From Adineta ricciae (Eukaryota > Rotifera > Eurotatoria > Adinetida > Adinetidae): 64,000 nt of DNA. The translations under genes were made by a program, and so were the position numbers. This document shows positions 1 through 10,483 of the stretch, piece after piece. The notes below the pieces were generated by a model. That model had not been told where the DNA came from, ran no database searches, and saw only the letters and a list, made by a program, of their open reading frames with translations. Location of the stretch: contig CAJNOJ010000275.1 of the NCBI GenBank assembly GCA_905250025.1, positions 1 through 64,000 of the forward strand. Direction: 5' to 3'. Each line of letters starts with the position of its first letter. The stretch's first letter is position 1.

Positions 1-111
1 CAGTCACAGCACTTATACACAGAATATAGGCACATCTAACAAAAGATACCAGAAGCTACGGCATGAAATTTATTATTTTTTACTTCTCTCTTATAAAGTT
101 GCGAGTAACAC

Positions 112-208
112 GATTCCAAGGTATCCCATAGATAGAGCTCGTCGAGCTGCATCTGGAACGCTAGTTGGAACGGTTGGAACGCACTGCTGTGCGAATCGCT
201 GGTGGAAT
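112..208. repeat. Direct repeat, copy 1 (97 bp)
   Basis: The stretch beginning GATTCCAAGGTATCCCATAG recurs at 285-381 with an offset of 173 bp and only a handful of differences, mostly near its end. Inside it is a perfect inverted repeat, AGCTCGTCGAGCT. Both copies lie just downstream of the stop codon of the large minus-strand SecA-like gene. I see no coding function; it could be a satellite monomer, a remnant of a mobile element, or a local duplication. Confidence 0.85.
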
Positions 209-284
209 GATTGAGAAAATCCATGCAATTCCTACTGGAAAACCGGTATTTTGGGTTTTGCTAGGTTTTAGCTGGAGCTATGAG

Positions 285-381
285 GATTCCAAGATATCCC
301 ATAGATAGAGCTCGTCGAGCTGCATCTGGAACGCTAGTTGGAACGGTTGGAACGGACTCCTGGGCGAATCGCTGATGGAAG
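285..381. repeat. Direct repeat, copy 2 (97 bp)
   Basis: Second copy of the unit at 112-208, including the same AGCTCGTCGAGCT palindrome. The core of about 70 bp differs from copy 1 at one position; the final 25 bp differ at several. It ends about 22 bp before the SecA-like stop codon, so it may fall in that gene's 3' untranslated region. Confidence 0.85.
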
Positions 382-402
382 GACTCGAATCCGCTGCCAA
401 CT

Positions 403-3400
403 TCACTTACGTAGATAACAAGGATTTTGAATGATATCATCTGTTTGAAAATCTTTCTCGATCTGTTTCTTGAAAACTTCGAATTCAGCATCAAGGTTCA
501 ATTTGAACGTTTGAATTTCAGATTGTTTTATCAGATGTTGACCTAAATCTTTGACTTTATTTGCCATAAACTTCATACCGTTGAACAGTTTAGCGTGGGT
601 CGATATCTTTTGCTTACGTGATTTTGCGTCACTACTACGGGACTGTGCGGTGGATGTTTTGTTTTCTGTGGCGGTCTTTCGAAGAGAAACATAGTAAGAG
701 TCAGCTTCATATCCAAGAAAACATTCAGCTGAGGCATTGTCATGTTTATAAACGTGTGGACCTCCATAATCACTTCGGTAAATAATGATCGACACCTTTA
801 ACGCACTGCTTGTCGCGTGATATTGTTGTTCATCATTCATTTCAGTGTAAAGATCCTTATTGTCATCGATGTGTTTCATAACTTTCTGTTTGATATCACG
901 TATCTCTAATTTTCCCGCTAGTTGATGTGATATAGCATGATAAAAACTATCATCACCGCGAGCCACTTCATGGCACTCATACCCATCTGCCTCGACGGCC
1001 TGTTGGAGCTTTTTCCGATTCTGAGTGGCATGATCCATTGCTTTCAGCCATAGACCCCATCGTTCCTTTACACTGAGCAATCGGTAAGGATCATTGTTTA
1101 CACTTCGTAATTGAGCGAGCAGTTGACAAAACTTGTTGAATAAATTATCTTTCAATTTGATTTCATTAATTTCTTCAGTCCAAATACGATCGAGATGTGC
1201 ACGTTCGGCTTGCTCTCGCCAGCAACTGAACAACGTTAATGGATCAGAAGAATCAGTTAGGTCTGTATCAGATAGATTGGGATGAGTGTTCACCAGTTGA
1301 CGTAAAGTGCGATGGTGACAAAGAATCATTTGTGATGTGCCACGATTGCCTTGTCGAGATGTGCGTCCAAATGCTTGCTTTTCGACACGTAAATTATTAG
1401 GTAAAAATGTCAAACAAACATGAAGGCCACCATGTTTTTCCACTTCTGGACTGGTTTTCAGATCTGTCCCTCGGCCTGCCAAATTCGTGGCCACAATGAT
1501 CTCACCATGTTGAATTTTATCATTCACAGCATTGGATTCGACTGCATCAGTATTGTCTGTATAAAGACGAATGAGACAAGTTGGATCCGCACGTTGCAAC
1601 TCTTTGCTGATCGCTTTGGCGTCCAATCGAGTTTCGCAAATGATGAGAACAGCTCGGCGGTTTTGTGCATGACTTACACTACTAGAAACGATAGTGTTCA
1701 ACCATTGATCATCGCTCATAGTCAATATGGAATCGAATGCCATATGGCGTTTCTCTTTGAAAGGTGGAATAATGACCGTATCGATATCGTAAATCTTCTG
1801 CAGCAGATTTTGAGCGTTTTTCGAACCGATGGTACCTGTTAAACCGTAAATTTGAGTACCATAACGAGTAAAGAGACCGACATTTGAGAGGTAATTAGTA
1901 GTTACAGTCAACGGCGTCATTTTGAGGCCGTGTTTGATTTGAAGAAATTGATGGAGACCATCGCTCCATGTTGTACTCGCCTGAATGACACCTGTATTGG
2001 AAAAATCGATAGGCACAATTCGTTTCGTGCGTGTTCCGTCGTCTTTGATCATGTAGTGATGATCAAGACGGTATTCAACTTTAGCACGGATCGCATGCTC
2101 AACCCATGTGGGAAGAGAATCAATAACAAATCGGCGTAAATGCTTGGGAAATTGTAATGGTGATTTTGGATCGAGAAAAAGTGTTTTGAGATCCTTTATG
2201 ATTGAATTTCGATGGGAGAAGACGTCCGCGTCAGCTTCAACTGTTCGCCAAACTCCATAGAGTGATGAGCTAAGCCATTCCATTCCAGGCAACTGGTCAG
2301 CTAAACGAGCAATGGTATTGTTTTCATCAATAAGCATGCTGTCAACTTCATCGATGATTATCACGTCGTGACGACGAGCTACACCGATGTTATTATGAAT
2401 TGAACGTGTATCGAGTAGACTAAATTCATGACGAAGCAAATCGAATTGAAATTGACTAGAAGTACCATAGACGATATTGGCTGCATAACAAGGTTTTGGC
2501 CCGGAAACGTAGTTGGTCTCGTCATTGTTATGAGACACGCTTAGTTTAAAATATTGATAGAATTTTTCTCGTTCGTGAGCATCGCGTTTTGCTAAAGTCA
2601 TTGAACTTGTGATAATGTCAACATGTTGATTTTGCAAACCTTTGATCACAGCCAGGATCGAAACAACGGTGGATTTACCTTCACCTGTTAATATTTGTAA
2701 AAGACGTCCTCCTTGCTGATTGCGATCAAGCATAATAAGAACAGCCAAAACTTGAATTGGTCGGGGTTCAAAATGAGAATCAAGATGCACAGCACGTTTG
2801 ATTACGGCAAGAATTTCTGACAAAGGACAGCGATTAAGTGCAGTCGATTGAAACGTATAAACTTTAGCAGCCCAATTTTGAATTTGCATGATGTTCCAGT
2901 TTTTGACTGGTAGAGCCTCTGGAAAGCGGGAAGAATCTTTTTCATAGGCTTGATCGATTTCAGTAAACAGTTTTTTGAAATGTTCAACATCAATACCAGG
3001 ATTGTCATTTTTGATTTCAGTTAATAGAGTGGTTATATTTTTCTCGGAACTGATGGATCCAAAGCAGCGTTCGATGGCGAGACCGTGAACACTTGCTGGC
3101 CAAGACTGAATATCTTTATGAGATAAGATATCTCTTAACAGATTCAGAACGTTTTCATTTATTTTATAATCTACAAGAATCTGTAAAGATTCCAGAAATT
3201 GAGGCAAACTATTGATGTTCTTTTGATGTTGCTTGAGACTATCCAATAAATCAGTGATTTTGCTTAATCGCCAACCATTCTCAAGCAAGATATGTAAGTT
3301 ATGACGAGCAACGTTCAACTGTTCGTCAGATCCATTGGCACAAACTGATAATGTTTTGTTGATAATTATCACTTCGAGCTCTTTTTGAAATGATTCGAAT

Positions 3401-6400
3401 CCATCGAGATTTTTAGATTTAACAAATATATCGAATAAATGTTTACCATTAATTTGATATGTTGCCACAAGATCAAGAATGGTCAAAATCTCATCGAGCG
3501 TTTGTGTAAGTTGAAGAAACGGTTCAATCAATTCTGCCAAAAGATTCGATTCTTTGGAAATTCGTTCAACTATTTGATTCAGGGCTGTTTGAGAGTAATG
3601 CTCATGGAGCGATCCTTGACTAATTATCTCTCGAATAAAATCTAAATGCATTTGGGAGAGCCAATCATCATCATCCGATTGTAAAATTTTTATCGTTTGA
3701 TTCGTTGAAGTCCTTGAGAAGATAAGAACTTGATTGACGGTGTCTAAATTGAAATGACACGAGCGTTGTTTTTCAATTAATACTCGCAGAAAATCATCAC
3801 GCTGCTCGTCGTACATCTCGTACTGTTTGAACAATTCGAACTTTGTCAAATGATGATAAAATGTCAGAATTCGATCAGGAGTTTGATCGGAACAGCTCGT
3901 CAATAAATCAATGCACAAACATTGGCGAGACCATTGAGTAGCTGGAAGTTCGAATGTCGTTGGTTCAAGATATTCAACAAATAAAAGCGTTTGAAGCGTG
4001 CCAAGATATTGTTGAGCGGTTGTTTCTTTAGTCAGCCGATCTCGATCGATGATCGATGGTAATGGAACAGACTGAAACAACTCGTGGGAAAATTTAATGT
4101 AACTTTGTGAGATTTGAAGACGAAGGATACTGAAAGATTTTTTGACGACATCGTCCGAATCTTCAAAGAGCTGTTTGACGAAATACGAAATGAGACGATC
4201 AGGTAGATGTTGATATCGGGCAATGTTTTCTAAGCAATTTAGTGATTCGTTCGCTGCATTTGAATTCACTTGAGACAAAATAAGGTCCAGTGTTTTTTCA
4301 TGGAAAGGAACAGCTTTTTCGGTCAAGATTCGAATGAGGGCGAACATATGTTCAGTTTGACATAAGCAGAGATCATTTTTAATCGACCGAAAGAGTATTT
4401 CATCGAACTGAATGCCATGCTTGAATGCAAGAATCAATAAATCGATAATTTCATCCGGATGTTGGGTCAATTGGGCAACAACAGTAGAGAGAAGTTTATG
4501 CGGTACATGTTTATCGAGAATGATCATGGCACGAATGATCTTCAATGCTCGATGGACATCATTGGTATCCGATGCGAGGATCATTGTTTGAACATGTGCA
4601 TGCTGCTTTTCTGATAGTAAAAGGTCTTGATTGTCAAGAAATTCGCGTACTTTCACGTTGCTATTCTTCTGAGTGACCAGTAATCTTTGAGCTTGCTGTT
4701 GAATCGATGCTTGTTTCGAGTGAGAGACAAGATGAAGAAGAGCATCAGTCACCGATGGTGTCCATGTTGATTTTAAATCGAACAGCAATGGTAATGTGTG
4801 CATATTAATGGAATCATCCAACAAAGTTAAATAGATGGCATCAAGTACCTTCTTTGGAAGACTTGAATATGTCGGAAGAGTCGACGCGAGAAGCACAGCG
4901 GCTTCTGCCTTCAGTTTGGGATCACAACTGTAGAGCATATGTGACAATCGTACTAAATAAGCTTCTGGTAATTTCTTGTTACTTTTCACCGGATGTCTTA
5001 ATTGTATCAGCAATGATTGATCATCGAGATTTGAAGCATGATCCAATAGATGCAGACATTCTTTTAGATCATTGTATCTATCAGGAAAATTCGTTCGATC
5101 TAAACTTAATGTTTTCAAAATGATTTCTTGAATGTCTGTATCGATTTCACTGTCCAATAGTTGAAAAAGAGCATCGATCATTCTTGGCTGAAGATCTTGG
5201 TGATAGACTGCGAGAGTACGAATAGCCGAACAGATTTCTCGAAGCATCGTAACTGGTTGTTGAAGTCGAAGAAACGAAGGTAAATGAGTTTGATCTGCAT
5301 TGATAGGTTGATTGTTGGCTAAAGCATTGAAGAACGATGTTAATCGATGTTGGAAATCCGCGGATAGATCTTTCCAGATATTCACATCAAACGATTTAAG
5401 TATTCGTTGAACAATAGATGGGTCGAGAGGTTTTCGTCGTTCGAGCAAATGTTGATAGATCTCGATGATGAATATATTAATCGATTGATCGTCAAGAAGT
5501 TTTTCCAAATGATGTACAGCACTATCAGAAATGACTTGATTTTGTCGACTCAATTCAGTAAAGATCAATACTAAATCACGTGTCGGATGATTACCACTTT
5601 GAAGAAAGATTTGATCTAACAAAGAACGATGTTCCTCATCTTTTATATGTTGTCCATTGCAGATAACAGTAAGGATAATTGGCATCAATAAAGACTGGTA
5701 TTTGACTGATTTCAGCAATTCGAATAATATATTGAGAGCAAATAATGATAACTGTTGACCTTTCTGCGTCAATCGAAGTAATCCTTCAACAGCTTTGTCA
5801 ATTGTCATTTGATTTGTCGAGTATTTTAACGCTTTAGCAAAATAAATTTGACGAAGTACTTCGTCGACCAATTTTGATAATGGTTGATGGCGATCAGCGA
5901 ACGTGAGAAGAATGACGATATTGTTAGGATCGCTTTTCGTTAAAATCAATTGACCAAGAATATCGACAACTTTTTTCGATAGAACACGACCAGATTCAAC
6001 GATAGATTTCAAAATGACGATGATATCAGACAGAATTGGTGTTTCAGTGGTTAATAAATGTTCTAAACAAACGACAGTGGTCTTTCGCAGCGATCGACGT
6101 TGGGAATAAGATAGAACAACGGCGATGGCTTCCTTAGAAATATTTGCTTCACGTTCATAAAGACACATTTCAATTAATTGAAGAATTGTTTCGGGCAAAT
6201 CAATATCTTTTTCTACCAGTTGTTGAAGAAATTTCAATGCTGAGATTCGTACCGTTGATTCGTATGGATGCTGAAATAGAATCAATAGTTTCTCCAATCG
6301 AGCTGATATATGGCGAATTCGTTCATTGTCACCTTTCTGCAGTTGACTTTTCCAGTAGGTAATAAACGTTCGACCTGCTGGATCTCGAATATGAAATTCT

Positions 6401-8418
6401 TGATCATCTAAACAAAGGTCGATTTTATCGAGAATGACTGTAGGTAGTTCTCTTCCTTTAGTCACGACATGATTGAATATCCAGAGAACTTTTTGACGAA
6501 GGGAAAAGTCCGAATGTTGAAGAATATGTGCAAGATTGTTCAATGCCACAACAGGAATAATTTGATCACTTTGCGACACTTTGTGATAGAGAGAGACAAG
6601 ATTATCTAATAGCGCTTGATCTTCTGCGGCGAGCATAACAGCCAATCGTTCAAGAACTTGTACAGATAAGACAATCTTTTCGTCCTTACCATAATAACAA
6701 AGTGCTACTGCTGCTGTTTGTTTGATACTCGTATCTGGGTTGGTCAGCATTTCAGCAAGATCATTGATTACTTCTGCAGAGATCGACTGTTTCGCTTTGC
6801 TCTCTCGGATACTGTACGCTATCGCCAATAAACAATTGTTTCGTGCGTTGATATTATATTTATCATTCATGCTGACTTGACTTAGAATTCGTAGTGTTTG
6901 ATCAGTAAATGTGTGTTTGTCGATAGCCACTGCTTTAAAAAACAGATAACTGGGAGGTAAACACGTATCAGGGTTTTGTAAATCTTTTTCAATGGAACTT
7001 AAATCTAATGTTGAATGATAACCTTTCGAAATGTACAGAGCGTAGATTTCGATCAAGTTTTGTTTCACTGCAGAATCGCTTGTTTTGACTAAGGCTTCTT
7101 CAATTTTTTTCATTTGTTTATCGTTTAAGTCATGTTGGTTCTTGACGATGGTTAAAAGAGTTTCAGCGCATAAACCAGATACACCTTGTTCATCATTTAT
7201 CAATCGACCAGCCATTTCATCAATGATGCCCAATGGAATGGCTTGTTTGACTTTCGCTGCATCTCGAAAGATAGTGGCGATCATTTTATGTACGGATGAT
7301 CGAGTTTTCAGTTTGCTCCAACCGATATAAACCGCACTTTTGAACTCGGCTAAAAGATAATCAAAATCTCGGTCTTTCAATTGCCCTTTTGTAGCTAACA
7401 TCCCTAAATTCTCTATTTCCTGAAGATTCGATCGATACCAAGCCCGATTGCTGCCCGATGAAACAGTTTTTGGTTGCGCCTCGGCATTAAATGTTCGATC
7501 GAGATAACCAGTCGTACCTAGTAAATGATCGAGATCTAGCGCGTTCGATGTTGGCTCGTTCGATTGTTCTTCACAACGAGAGATCGATGTGCTCTGACTA
7601 ATGGTTAATTCCTTTTTCACAGGGCTATTATCTGTAAGGAGAACTACATTAGACAAAATTCGTTTATGATCAACAAAATCCAGTAATTCGTGAATACATT
7701 CTATACATGTACTATCAGTGTTCGTTGCTAAGTGGCGTAATTTGTTCACTGTTTTGTCTTCAAGAATAGCACCATCGATGACCATTAAATGTAAAGCATT
7801 CACTGTTGCAACAAAGAGTTGTATGGGAATCTTTTTAAGTATCACTAATTCTTCTAGGTCATGTTTGATTATTGGCGCAGTTGTTTGTCGAACCTTGAGC
7901 ACTTGACTTAACGTGTGGACGATCGCTGTGCGAACCTGTTCATTCAGTTTTTCGTCGAATAATAGCTTTGTCATAGAGACCCATTTGGCATCAGGCATCA
8001 TCGGTATGTATTTACCATTTTCCGACATCTTCCGGAAAAGATAAGCAACGCTCCAGCCGAGTGTTTCATTTTTCAATGAATCGAATAATACTTGAATTAA
8101 AAATGAATTAAGAACATTCTCACATGGTAATGTCATTGCAAATGTCCACATGACACATGAACGAATTATTACATTATCAGTCGATAAAAGTTCAGATAGA
8201 CTGACGAAATAATTCGGTTCCACGAATTCACAGCGTTGAGCAGCATGTACACAAAGAATATGTTTGGCCGCAAGTGAGTCCGATTGGTTGGAACTATTGA
8301 CAGCTGTCTTACGAATCTGATCCAGATATTCGGTGGATATTTCGTGCCCTTTTGCCGCATCCAAAGCAACGCTGATCATGTCAGCAGCGAGACGATTATT
8401 ATTCTTACTTGCGTCCAT
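403..8418 (-). CDS. Giant SecA-like DEAD motor protein with helical repeats and a degenerate OTU-like C terminus
   Basis: One uninterrupted reading frame gives 2671 aa from the ATG at 8418 (frame stays open upstream only to a non-ATG codon). Roughly the first 1900 residues are leucine-rich paired helices of ARM/HEAT type. A SecA-type motor follows: Walker A TGEGKST (about 2668-2690), LAKRDA, VYGTSSQFQFD, Walker B IIDEVDSMLIDE (about 2333-2360), GLTGTIG, ATNLAGRGTD and GRTSRQG, all in the SecA order. Bacterial SecA is about 900 aa and drives preprotein export through SecYEG. Here the SecA C-terminal zinc/SecB tail is replaced by an OTU-like segment (GDDSFYHAIS to DSYYVSL) where the expected catalytic Cys is Ser (946-948) and the His is Tyr (694-696). 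The final ~90 residues are charged and helical. No signal peptide or membrane segment is evident. Every other recognised multi-kilobase gene nearby has introns, so this one may be horizontally acquired or retro-derived. The cellular role is unknown. Confidence 0.9.
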   Translation of the reverse strand: MDASKNNNRLAADMISVALDAAKGHEISTEYLDQIRKTAVNSSNQSDSLAAKHILCVHAAQRCEFVEPNYFVSLSELLSTDNVIIRSCVMWTFAMTLPCENVLNSFLIQVLFDSLKNETLGWSVAYLFRKMSENGKYIPMMPDAKWVSMTKLLFDEKLNEQVRTAIVHTLSQVLKVRQTTAPIIKHDLEELVILKKIPIQLFVATVNALHLMVIDGAILEDKTVNKLRHLATNTDSTCIECIHELLDFVDHKRILSNVVLLTDNSPVKKELTISQSTSISRCEEQSNEPTSNALDLDHLLGTTGYLDRTFNAEAQPKTVSSGSNRAWYRSNLQEIENLGMLATKGQLKDRDFDYLLAEFKSAVYIGWSKLKTRSSVHKMIATIFRDAAKVKQAIPLGIIDEMAGRLINDEQGVSGLCAETLLTIVKNQHDLNDKQMKKIEEALVKTSDSAVKQNLIEIYALYISKGYHSTLDLSSIEKDLQNPDTCLPPSYLFFKAVAIDKHTFTDQTLRILSQVSMNDKYNINARNNCLLAIAYSIRESKAKQSISAEVINDLAEMLTNPDTSIKQTAAVALCYYGKDEKIVLSVQVLERLAVMLAAEDQALLDNLVSLYHKVSQSDQIIPVVALNNLAHILQHSDFSLRQKVLWIFNHVVTKGRELPTVILDKIDLCLDDQEFHIRDPAGRTFITYWKSQLQKGDNERIRHISARLEKLLILFQHPYESTVRISALKFLQQLVEKDIDLPETILQLIEMCLYEREANISKEAIAVVLSYSQRRSLRKTTVVCLEHLLTTETPILSDIIVILKSIVESGRVLSKKVVDILGQLILTKSDPNNIVILLTFADRHQPLSKLVDEVLRQIYFAKALKYSTNQMTIDKAVEGLLRLTQKGQQLSLFALNILFELLKSVKYQSLLMPIILTVICNGQHIKDEEHRSLLDQIFLQSGNHPTRDLVLIFTELSRQNQVISDSAVHHLEKLLDDQSINIFIIEIYQHLLERRKPLDPSIVQRILKSFDVNIWKDLSADFQHRLTSFFNALANNQPINADQTHLPSFLRLQQPVTMLREICSAIRTLAVYHQDLQPRMIDALFQLLDSEIDTDIQEIILKTLSLDRTNFPDRYNDLKECLHLLDHASNLDDQSLLIQLRHPVKSNKKLPEAYLVRLSHMLYSCDPKLKAEAAVLLASTLPTYSSLPKKVLDAIYLTLLDDSINMHTLPLLFDLKSTWTPSVTDALLHLVSHSKQASIQQQAQRLLVTQKNSNVKVREFLDNQDLLLSEKQHAHVQTMILASDTNDVHRALKIIRAMIILDKHVPHKLLSTVVAQLTQHPDEIIDLLILAFKHGIQFDEILFRSIKNDLCLCQTEHMFALIRILTEKAVPFHEKTLDLILSQVNSNAANESLNCLENIARYQHLPDRLISYFVKQLFEDSDDVVKKSFSILRLQISQSYIKFSHELFQSVPLPSIIDRDRLTKETTAQQYLGTLQTLLFVEYLEPTTFELPATQWSRQCLCIDLLTSCSDQTPDRILTFYHHLTKFELFKQYEMYDEQRDDFLRVLIEKQRSCHFNLDTVNQVLIFSRTSTNQTIKILQSDDDDWLSQMHLDFIREIISQGSLHEHYSQTALNQIVERISKESNLLAELIEPFLQLTQTLDEILTILDLVATYQINGKHLFDIFVKSKNLDGFESFQKELEVIIINKTLSVCANGSDEQLNVARHNLHILLENGWRLSKITDLLDSLKQHQKNINSLPQFLESLQILVDYKINENVLNLLRDILSHKDIQSWPASVHGLAIERCFGSISSEKNITTLLTEIKNDNPGIDVEHFKKLFTEIDQAYEKDSSRFPEALPVKNWNIMQIQNWAAKVYTFQSTALNRCPLSEILAVIKRAVHLDSHFEPRPIQVLAVLIMLDRNQQGGRLLQILTGEGKSTVVSILAVIKGLQNQHVDIITSSMTLAKRDAHEREKFYQYFKLSVSHNNDETNYVSGPKPCYAANIVYGTSSQFQFDLLRHEFSLLDTRSIHNNIGVARRHDVIIIDEVDSMLIDENNTIARLADQLPGMEWLSSSLYGVWRTVEADADVFSHRNSIIKDLKTLFLDPKSPLQFPKHLRRFVIDSLPTWVEHAIRAKVEYRLDHHYMIKDDGTRTKRIVPIDFSNTGVIQASTTWSDGLHQFLQIKHGLKMTPLTVTTNYLSNVGLFTRYGTQIYGLTGTIGSKNAQNLLQKIYDIDTVIIPPFKEKRHMAFDSILTMSDDQWLNTIVSSSVSHAQNRRAVLIICETRLDAKAISKELQRADPTCLIRLYTDNTDAVESNAVNDKIQHGEIIVATNLAGRGTDLKTSPEVEKHGGLHVCLTFLPNNLRVEKQAFGRTSRQGNRGTSQMILCHHRTLRQLVNTHPNLSDTDLTDSSDPLTLFSCWREQAERAHLDRIWTEEINEIKLKDNLFNKFCQLLAQLRSVNNDPYRLLSVKERWGLWLKAMDHATQNRKKLQQAVEADGYECHEVARGDDSFYHAISHQLAGKLEIRDIKQKVMKHIDDNKDLYTEMNDEQQYHATSSALKVSIIIYRSDYGGPHVYKHDNASAECFLGYEADSYYVSLRKTATENKTSTAQSRSSDAKSRKQKISTHAKLFNGMKFMANKVKDLGQHLIKQSEIQTFKLNLDAEFEVFKKQIEKDFQTDDIIQNPCYLRK

Positions 8419-8466
8419 ATGTTCAACCGGATTGGAAAGATAGGTAAGCACTAAAACGTTTAACAA

Positions 8467-10483
8467 ATCGTCACTTTTATACTATTACGATCAACTAGAT
8501 AGAGATGAAAAAGCTGTAATGACAATCCGTTTACTCAACTTGTTATTTCACTTTATCAGTCGCTAGGTGAAATTACAGAAAAAAATGTTAAGACATATAG
8601 CGACTGTCTATCTACTAGATATGAAAGTCTTACTGTTTATCGACGAGGATGAGCTCATCAGTAGTATATTATTGGATTTATCGTAGTAATATCTTGTCTT
8701 GTAATCCAGAAATGAAAATATGTTTTGTCTCGCCCGATAAATTTCAAGATAATTGTTTTATCTATTTCCAACATATTTCGTGGATTTTTCCTTGCGTATC
8801 TCTTCTTATTTGTCTGATAAACTTATGACACAAGAGCAGAGCAAACGATAGTACGATAGTATCAAATGAATTCATCTCTATATATATAGAGAAGACATGT
8901 TGTTTATCAGTCTGTCTGTTCGTTATTCATTGAGTTCCTCCAATAGTAAACGTCACGAAACTTTTCACCAAGACTTCTTTGGTAGAGAGAAAGATTCATA
9001 GGATAAGGATGCGTGAAGGTTTGTAGGTATATATGTCTGAAGGAAATCCTTTCTAATTGTTTTTCTAACGTATTAAAAATTATTATGATTGGGAAATTTC
9101 TCTTTCAAAATACTTCGTTATGGTTAACTAATAATTACGATTGATAACATGTGGACAAGTGAGAGTCGTTATATAACTGGTTGAAATATTATGATCAATG
9201 TACTTTTTACAATCCAAAATATAGGTTTTCTTCATTATTGTTCCTAGATGTCAAATTTAATGCAAGATGCTATGATTCTTGATTGAATACAGTCTAAATT
9301 TCTGAGATTGTTCTATAAACAAGTATATGAGAATAGTTTTTAGATTGACCAGATTTTTAATTGAAGATATGAATGAGTTTCACCATATCTAAACATGCCA
9401 ATGCAATTTAAATATAACTGAAATGAATATTTTCTTTTTTAAAATTGTCGGTGATATGTATACTGGAACATCTTTCTAGAAGATCGTGCAACTGTACTGA
9501 AATATGTACAGTAGAACCACAAATATAATGAATGCTCGTTCTACATTAGCATGACTCTCACTCTGACAAATCATATCGACTATTCATCCAAATCGTCAGA
9601 GATACTGTGCGATGAAATATCATGTATATCATGACAAACAATATACCTTTAAGAGTCACTTGTTATCGTTTTCGCCAATATGCGATGACCTTGGTAGCAA
9701 CTTTTCTTTCATTAATTTTTCGTTTTTTAGTTCGCTAGATACACCTATATCTATTGACGTTGTACATACCAGATCAAGAGCGAAACTGTTTGCCGTAAAA
9801 TTAGAACTAGATCAAAATCGACGAACAAATAACAATCTTGATACGCCCGTATGATTAAAAACATAAGGGTGTAGGCACATGATGTTTACTTGAAACTATG
9901 ATCAAGAGCGGAACGGTAGGAAGGACAAGCAGTAGGTGATATATGAATATTTTTTGCGACGCTAAAGAACGAAAATTAACCTGCGCAAATGTGTATGCAA
10001 TAGAGAGAAAATTTCTAATGTTGATATTTTCGAAATAAGCACTTCCGTTTTTTCTGTTACATGATTAATTCGAATAGATTGCGATTCACAAGAAATGACA
10101 CGAAACGTGCGTTTGCAAATGACAAAGAGAGGTAATTTCTACAAAGTCGAATTTATCTCGAATATTTGAGCAACGCGACATGCAGGATTCATGAATGATG
10201 TCGGAGAATAGATAGGTTGTGTCTACAACTATAACTGCATGAATAAGCACACGCAGTTAACATGACTGAAATGGATGAATATGATAAATACAAAGAGTAT
10301 GCATTTTGACAAGTATAATGAGGCCCTTGAAAACAAAAAAAACCAGGTTAATGAAAAACAAATGTATGTTAGTACGCAATAAGAAAAAAACATTCAAGGG
10401 ATGTGCTAAAGAAAAAATTTTCTAGAATGACGTAGAGATAGGAAGTTCGACAGCATAAAAAACAACATTCACTGATTGTCTGT
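8467..10483. other. Intergenic, no gene seen
   Basis: About 2 kb between the SecA-like start and the YHYH gene stop. It is AT-rich with only short open frames that have no convincing codon bias or splice structure. A TA-rich stretch at about 8880-8890 (CTATATATATAGAG) could be a TATA-like element but no adjacent transcript can be supported. Confidence 0.6.

Noticed and set aside
1420..1842. 140-codon plus-strand open frame inside the SecA-like gene
   Set aside because: It is antisense to a strongly conserved motor domain and has no motif of its own; it is a shadow of codon bias on the other strand.
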